From NCBI RefSeq assembly GCF_041438805.1, contig NZ_CP109190.1, forward strand, positions 620,001 through 684,000: DNA of 64,000 bases. Direction: 5' to 3'. The position numbers were made by a program, and so were the translations under genes. Under the pieces are notes generated by a model. It was given only the letters and a program-made list of their open reading frames with translations. It was not told the origin of the DNA and searched no databases. Below, piece after piece: positions 59,545-64,000 of the stretch (position 1 is its first letter; each line of letters begins with the position of its first letter). The DNA comes from Streptomyces sp. NBC_01707 (GTDB lineage: Bacteria; Actinomycetota; Actinomycetes; Streptomycetales; Streptomycetaceae).

Positions 59545-59898
59545 TCAGCAGTACCGGATCTCGGCCCGACCGAAGCCACTGCTGTAACCGCTGCCATAAC
59601 CAACCGCGTAGCCCTGGTTGTAGAGACTGGGAGTGGTCCTCAGGTACTGTCCGTAGCCTTGTTGGCCCAGGCCGGCCCGGCAGTCGTCCCTGGCATCTCT
59701 GTACCCGTCCCTGAAGCCGGCTCGGTAACCAGTTCGGTAGCCGTCCTGGTAGCCACCCTGGTCGGGAACATGGACTGTCTTCACCGCCGCAGATGCCGGT
59801 GCGGCTGAGGCTTCGGCTGCGACGACAGCGGGCGAGAAGGCCAGAGCGACGACGACGAGCGCTGGACCGAGCCACGCAAGCAAGCGTCTGGCAGTCAT
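59545..59898 (-). CDS. Small secreted Tyr/Gly-rich repeat protein
   Basis: A 117-residue exported protein. A Sec signal peptide (1 to about 31) precedes a mature part dominated by short G-Y repeats: G-Y-Q-D-G-Y-R-T-G-Y-R, G-F-R-D-G-Y-R-D and later G-Y-A-V-G-Y-G-S-G-Y. Two cysteines (one at the very C-terminus) may form a disulfide. The repeat resembles surface or aggregation-prone proteins, but I know no named family. The adjacent 59301-59544 has only a weak plus-strand frame (from 59319). Confidence 0.75.
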   Translation of the reverse strand: MTARRLLAWLGPALVVVALAFSPAVVAAEASAAPASAAVKTVHVPDQGGYQDGYRTGYRAGFRDGYRDARDDCRAGLGQQGYGQYLRTTPSLYNQGYAVGYGSGYSSGFGRAEIRYC

Positions 59899-60340
59899 AG
59901 GTCACTCCTCGAATCGACACTGCTGCGGAGCGGCACAACCTCCGGCAAAGGCAGCCATATGCCCGGAACTCTGCATCTGATCGGCCGCCACGGCGCCCTC
60001 CCGACCGCCTCTTCCAGCCTGCGCCCCCTCTCAGGCGATGTCATGTCGACAGGGCGTTGAGGGCATACCTGACGGGCTTGCGGCCAATCAACGCATTCCC
60101 TCCGATCCCGAACTCCACTGGCGTGGTGTGCTCACCCGTACGAGATTCGCGACCAACTCGCTGTCAACTGTGCTGGGTTGTTCCCACACCTGAACGATCG
60201 GCAGCCGCGGCCGTTGAAGGGTGCCGAGGACCGGAGCGCGGCGCCCGCGAGGTCCTTCGCGATCAGGGCGACGGGCAAGCCACCCGAGTGGTCCGGAGCG
60301 CCGCTCTGCGCGTACCAGGTGCCTGGAGTGTCTCCCATGG
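59899..60340. other. Intergenic region
   Basis: About 440 bp upstream of the secreted-protein gene and downstream of the Lrp gene. A minus-strand frame of 68 codons (60132-60338) has no recognisable similarity. No clear signals seen. Confidence 0.45.
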
Positions 60341-60793
60341 TTATTCGGGCAGCGGTCGGTCGTCGATGACGTGCTTCATGACGAGGGTGGAGGTAAGACG
60401 CTGGACGCCCGGCAGCCTGGCCAACTGCTGGTCGTAGAGCTGCTGGTACGCGGCCAGGTCGGTGGTGGCGACGCGCACGAGGTAGTCGGGTTCGCCGAAG
60501 AGGCGCTGGGCCTGGATGACGTTCGGGATCGCGGTCACCGCTTCCTCGAAGGCGGTGACGGTGTCGCGGTCCTCCCAGCGCAGCGTGGCGAAGACAAGGG
60601 CCTCGAAGTTCAGGCCGACGGCGGCGGGGTCGACTACGGCACGGTAGCCACGGATGGCGCCCTCGCGTTCGAGGTCACGCACGCGGCGGTGGCAGGGCGA
60701 GACGCTCAATCGCACGCGGGCGGCCAGCTCGGTCACTGTCAGACGACCGTCCAGCTGCAGCTCGGTAAGAATCTTCCGGTCCAGGGCATCCAT
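60341..60793 (-). CDS. Lrp/AsnC-family transcriptional regulator
   Basis: A 150-residue feast/famine regulator. The N-terminal HTH is M-D-A-L-D-R-K-I-L-T-E-L with V-T-E-L-A-A-R-V-R-L-S and C-H-R-R-V-R-D-L-E-R-E-G. The C-terminal RAM domain has G-E-P-D-Y-L-V-R-V-A and L-P-G-V-Q-R-L-T-S-T-L-V-M-K. ATG 60793 is preferred to a TTG two codons upstream. It is divergent from a LysE-type exporter, a classic regulator-exporter pair responding to an amino acid. Confidence 0.95.
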   Translation of the reverse strand: MDALDRKILTELQLDGRLTVTELAARVRLSVSPCHRRVRDLEREGAIRGYRAVVDPAAVGLNFEALVFATLRWEDRDTVTAFEEAVTAIPNVIQAQRLFGEPDYLVRVATTDLAAYQQLYDQQLARLPGVQRLTSTLVMKHVIDDRPLPE

Positions 60794-60905
60794 GAGCAAG
60801 ATTCTCCCTCATTTGATGCGATCATGGAGTAGAAGCAGAAACACTTTCGGCAACATCACACCTAATCTTCCCTCTCAGGGCAAGGAATGTGAGAGGGAGC
60901 AAGCG

Positions 60906-61523
60906 ATGGACACGACGACGGTGGCGGCATTCCTGGCCGTGGATCTGCTACTGGTGTTCACCCCGGGCGCGGACTGGGCCTACGCGATCTCGGCAGGGCT
61001 GAGCGACCGGTCGCTCGTCCCGGCGGTCGCCGGGCTGATAGCCGGATATGCGGGATACACGCTGCTCGCCCTCGCCGGCCTGGTGGTGATCGTGGCGAGC
61101 TCGGCGACCGTCCTCACCACGCTGACCATCGCTGGGGCCGCGTACCTGATGTGGCTGGGCCGGGGTGTCCTGCGCCGGCCGCCGATCGTGGGGACGTCCA
61201 CGGAGGCCATGGCCTCGTCGCGCGGGCAGATCATCCTCAAGGGCGCCGGGATCAGCGGCCTGAACCCCAAGGCTCTGTTGCTGTACTTCTCGCTGTTCCC
61301 CCAGTTCATCGACCCCGCGGTCGACTGGCCCGTCGCCGCGCAGACGGGCCTGCTCGGCGCGCTCCACATGACCGCTTGTGCCCTCGTGTACCTCGCCGTC
61401 GGCATGCTCGCCCGGAGTGTCCTGAAGACCCGGCCGTCGGCGGCCCGGGCGGTCACCCGTGTCTCCGGTGCCATGATGATCGCCATCGGTGGTTTCCTGC
61501 TGGTGGAACGCCTGGCCGGTTGA
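60906..61523 (+). CDS. LysE-family amino-acid exporter
   Basis: A 205-residue six-helix LysE/RhtB-type protein with the family's early F-T-P-G-A-D-W (about 17-23) and G-I-S-G-L-N-P-K-A-L-L-L-Y-F (about 118-131). It probably exports an amino acid or derivative under control of the divergent Lrp protein. ATG 60906 has GAGGGAG 7-13 bp upstream. Confidence 0.95.
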   Translation: MDTTTVAAFLAVDLLLVFTPGADWAYAISAGLSDRSLVPAVAGLIAGYAGYTLLALAGLVVIVASSATVLTTLTIAGAAYLMWLGRGVLRRPPIVGTSTEAMASSRGQIILKGAGISGLNPKALLLYFSLFPQFIDPAVDWPVAAQTGLLGALHMTACALVYLAVGMLARSVLKTRPSAARAVTRVSGAMMIAIGGFLLVERLAG

Positions 61524-61575
61524 GGAACCCGCACCGACCCGTTCACAGACCGCGACATCCGTCGAAGGAGAGCAC

Positions 61576-62034
61576 GTGGAAGACCGGACACAGCAGGAAC
61601 AGGCGAGCCCCGAGGTGCAGAAGCGTATCCAGGACAGCTTCGACCGCCAGGGGCTGATGGCTCACCTCGGTGCACGGATAACCCACATCGGACCGGGACG
61701 CGTGCACATCGTGCTACCAAGTCGGCCCGAAGTGACCCAGCAGCACGGCTATTTCCATGCCGGTGCCACCAGCGCCATCGCGGACACCGCCGGCGGCTAT
61801 GCGGCCTACACACTGTTCCCCGAGGACACCGAGGTACTCACCGTCGAGTACAAGATCAATCTCCTGGCGCCCGCGGTCGGTGACCACATCGAGGCCGTCG
61901 GGACGGTCCTGAAGGCCGGACGCACGCTGACCGTCTGCCAGTTGGAGGTGTTCGGCGTCCCGGACTGCGGCGAGCGGAAGCTGGTCGCGAACGGGCAGCA
62001 GACGCTGATCCGCGTGAAGCGGCCCGAGCGGTGA
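61576..62034 (+). CDS. PaaI-type hotdog-fold thioesterase
   Basis: A 152-residue thioesterase from GTG 61576 (GAAGGAG site upstream). The hotdog core shows Q-Q-H-G-Y-F-H-A-G-A-T-S-A-I-A-D (about 55-70), matching the H-G-G-x-x-x-x-L-A-D motif, and T-V-E-Y-K-I-N-L-L-A-P-A. It would hydrolyse acyl-CoA esters. The stop overlaps the metallo-hydrolase start as GTGA, so the two probably act together. Confidence 0.92.
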   Translation: MEDRTQQEQASPEVQKRIQDSFDRQGLMAHLGARITHIGPGRVHIVLPSRPEVTQQHGYFHAGATSAIADTAGGYAAYTLFPEDTEVLTVEYKINLLAPAVGDHIEAVGTVLKAGRTLTVCQLEVFGVPDCGERKLVANGQQTLIRVKRPER

Positions 62035-63008
62035 GCCCGCATCCGTCGTTGCCGTCCTGGGCGACGTGGTGGCAACGGCCGTTCCCGGACGCCAACACAC
62101 TGTTGCTCCAGGGGCGGCAACCGGCCCTGGTCGACACCGGGTTCGTGGGTCATGCCGAGGAGACGGCCGCCTGGGCCCGCGCACGCGCCGGGGAGGTCGG
62201 CCTGGTGGTGAACACGCACTGGCACTCCGACCACGTCGGCGGCAACGCCCTCCTCCAGGCGCATGGCGCCGCCGTCGCGGCCGGGGCACCGGAGGCCGAG
62301 GCCATCGAGCGCCGGGACCCGGGCTGCTGCGCGGCCGAGTACCTGGATCAGCCGGTCGCCCCGTACACGGTCGACGTATCGCTCGACGACGGACAGGTCC
62401 TCCGGCTCGGTGACGCCGAGTGGGAGGTCGTCCGGACCCCCGGGCACACGCCTGGGCATCTGGCGCTGTGGGAGCCGGAGAAGCGGCTGCTCGTGGTCGG
62501 GGACGCGCTGTCGGACTACGACGTCGGCTGGGTGAACCTCGCCCTCGACGGACTCGACGCGGCCACCGCCGCGCTCACCTCCCTCAAACGGATGGCCGAC
62601 CTCGCCCCACGCGTGATCCTCCCCTCCCACGGCCCGATCCCCGCCGACCCGGGTGCCGCATTCGCCGCAGCCCTGCGCCGTGCGCAACGGCTCGTGGACG
62701 ACCCGGACGGGACGGTCTGGTACGGCGCTCGGCGGATCTTCGCATTCGCCCTGATGATCCGCGGGGGCCTCCCGGCCGACGAGGTCGAGCCCTACCTCCA
62801 CGCTCGAGCCTGGCTGATCGACGCCGCCCGGCTCCTGGACCTGACGCCCGAGGCGCTCGCCACCGACCTGGTCACCACCATGCTCGCCAGCCGCGCCGTC
62901 GTCCTCCGCGACGGACGCCTCCACGCCGCCGCCGACCACACCCCTGTGGCGGCCGAGTCGTTGCGCGTGCCGTACCCGCGCGCATGGCCTGTTTCGGAGC
63001 CGCGCTGA
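62031..63008 (+). CDS. Metallo-beta-lactamase-fold hydrolase
   Basis: A 325-residue MBL protein. The zinc site is T-H-W-H-S-D-H (about 62-68), with P-G-H-T-P-G-H, V-V-G-D-A and P-S-H-G-P supplying later ligands. The extra C-terminal 100 residues (A-R-R-I-F-A-F-A-L-M-I-R-G-G) form a helical cap seen in a subset of MBL hydrolases. It is coupled to the upstream thioesterase. Its substrate may be a thioester or lactone. Confidence 0.92.
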   Translation: MSPHPSLPSWATWWQRPFPDANTLLLQGRQPALVDTGFVGHAEETAAWARARAGEVGLVVNTHWHSDHVGGNALLQAHGAAVAAGAPEAEAIERRDPGCCAAEYLDQPVAPYTVDVSLDDGQVLRLGDAEWEVVRTPGHTPGHLALWEPEKRLLVVGDALSDYDVGWVNLALDGLDAATAALTSLKRMADLAPRVILPSHGPIPADPGAAFAAALRRAQRLVDDPDGTVWYGARRIFAFALMIRGGLPADEVEPYLHARAWLIDAARLLDLTPEALATDLVTTMLASRAVVLRDGRLHAAADHTPVAAESLRVPYPRAWPVSEPR

Positions 63009-63202
63009 CTCGCGGCGGAACGTGTGTGGGCGAACGTCTTCCCGCCGCTCGCCTGCCTACGTTCCGCCCGGACCGTACGCCGCCGGCATCGCCCGCCTAC
63101 CCCGCGCTCCTTCATCTCACGCAGGTGGTAGGTCCGAACCCGCTTCGGGGCCGGGCGGAGGTTGCCGTCCCGCTGCTGATACCCGCACTTCCGAAGACAG
63201 GC

Positions 63203-64000
63203 TCAACGATCGACGATGACCTGCTGCATCAGCTCCTGCAGTTGAAGGCCGCGGGCCGCGTCGATCCCGGTGCCGATACCGGTGCGTACGGCAGTGGCGA
63301 ACTCGCTTCTGAGAACGGGCCAACATTCCTCGTGGTCGATGCCTGCCGTGTCGTAGACGAGTTCATCGGACGGGCCGAAGAGCTCGACGCGCGTCCTGGC
63401 ACGGGGCAGGTTGACGCTACCGGACAGTGAGGCCTGGCTGACAGCGCCGTTGCTGTGTTCGCAGGTCAGCTCGATCCAACGGCGCGGGTCGCCCGTGCCG
63501 CGTACGGAGACGATCGGCGCGACAGCGCTGTCCAGCAGGTCAAGCAGGTGCGGGCCGAGGTCGAGCAGCGCGCCGTGCTCCAGCCGCCAGGATGTCGCGA
63601 ACTCCCCGCCGAGGAAGGCGCCGTGCAGATAGCAGGACCGAGCGCCGATGACCTCACGGGTTGCAGCCTCGGCAAGGAACTCCCGGGTGGTCGGGTGGTA
63701 CCGCTTGGTGAGGACGAGTTGCGAAATGACGCCGTGCTCGGCCACCGCGTCGGCAACGGCGCGTGCGGCGGCGAGGTCCGCTCCCAGTGGTTTTTCCAGG
63801 AGTAGTGCCCGTCCGGCGGCTGCCGCCTGAACGGCGAGGCCGGCCTGAACGGTGGGCGGCACGGCGAAGGCGATCGCCTCGCATTGATCGAGCAGCTCCT
63901 CGAAGGAACCGGCGGCGTGGGCCCCGTAGGCATTCGCCACCTCGGCTGCCGCTTCCGGGCGCCGTGCCCATACGGCGGTCAAAGTGGTTTCCGGGCCGGC
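63203..64000 (-). CDS. Gfo/Idh/MocA-family oxidoreductase (5' end outside window)
   Basis: The C-terminal 265 residues or so of an NAD(P)-dependent sugar/inositol-type dehydrogenase. The visible part has A-I-A-F-A-V-P-P (end of the Rossmann half), L-L-L-E-K-P-L-G (the conserved E-K-P motif), and the C-terminal half with G-A-L-L-D-L-G-P-H-L-L-D-L (D-x-G-x-H). The G-x-G-x-x-G motif lies beyond base 64000, so the start is not seen; a TTG at 63982 is not the true start. Confidence 0.92.
   Translation of the reverse strand, partial: AGPETTLTAVWARRPEAAAEVANAYGAHAAGSFEELLDQCEAIAFAVPPTVQAGLAVQAAAAGRALLLEKPLGADLAAARAVADAVAEHGVISQLVLTKRYHPTTREFLAEAATREVIGARSCYLHGAFLGGEFATSWRLEHGALLDLGPHLLDLLDSAVAPIVSVRGTGDPRRWIELTCEHSNGAVSQASLSGSVNLPRARTRVELFGPSDELVYDTAGIDHEECWPVLRSEFATAVRTGIGTGIDAARGLQLQELMQQVIVDR

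Noticed and set aside
60814..60824. TGAT-GCG-ATCA as an Lrp box between the Lrp and LysE genes
   Set aside because: Four-base arms are too short to distinguish from chance.

Overview
The window is high-GC actinobacterial DNA, most probably from the chromosome of a Streptomyces. Evidence for this is a WhiB regulator, a mycothiol-type DinB/maleylpyruvate isomerase family protein, a sugar ABC importer with no ATPase of its own, families common in streptomycetes (DUF1062, DUF6233, DUF4259, PRC-barrel), frequent GTG starts and many ATGA/GTGA overlaps. The mix of small orphan genes, regulators, broken genes and IS remnants looks like an accessory or chromosome-arm region. No rRNA, tRNA or CRISPR array was seen.

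Layout. 0-9 kb: small genes (WhiB, DUF1232, TOPRIM, VOC, SDR, DUF1062, PRC-barrel) among decayed genes (aldo/keto reductase, MFS, isochorismatase, IS5-type transposases). 9-15 kb: a 3'-truncated amidohydrolase facing a stand-alone alanyl-tRNA synthetase catalytic core, then a complete IS200/IS605 element (divergent tnpB and tnpA), a tandem remnant of a related element, and the back half of a CynX-type transporter. 15-18 kb: an RsbQ-RsbP-type stress-signalling pair (alpha/beta hydrolase plus PAS-PP2C phosphatase) followed by a frameshifted STAS gene. 18-25 kb: orphans, GNATs, a secreted protein and a propeller-like lipoprotein. 25-29.4 kb: a fructose PTS operon fruR-fruK-fruA-ptsH. 29.8-36.3 kb: an SDR lacking the catalytic Tyr/Lys, an XRE-cupin regulator divergent from a BenE transporter, a glutamine amidotransferase, and a Fic/Doc-like toxin-antitoxin pair.

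36.8-54.2 kb is the main system: a polysaccharide-utilisation locus. A LacI regulator and a GH2 enzyme run leftward. A divergent operon carries an ABC solute-binding protein, two permeases, two GH50-like (beta-agarase-type) enzymes with different export signals, a GH5-like clan GH-A enzyme and a GH28-like enzyme. A FAD-dependent oxidoreductase with a discoidin-like C-terminus lies beyond the GH2 gene. The inferred order is: extracellular cutting by the two exported GH50-like enzymes, import of oligosaccharides by the ABC system (probably energised by a shared ATPase encoded elsewhere), then cytoplasmic trimming by the GH2, GH5-like and GH28-like enzymes and perhaps oxidation by the flavoprotein. 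An agar- or galactan-type substrate is suggested by GH50 plus GH2 but is not proven.

54.6-64 kb: a two-component system divergent from an FtsX-type ABC transporter with a 9-bp inverted repeat between them, a DUF6233 pair, a Tyr/Gly-rich secreted protein, a divergent Lrp/LysE pair, a thioesterase/metallo-hydrolase pair and a Gfo/Idh/MocA oxidoreductase running off the right edge.

All family assignments are from reading the sequence and recalling family motifs; no database search was run.
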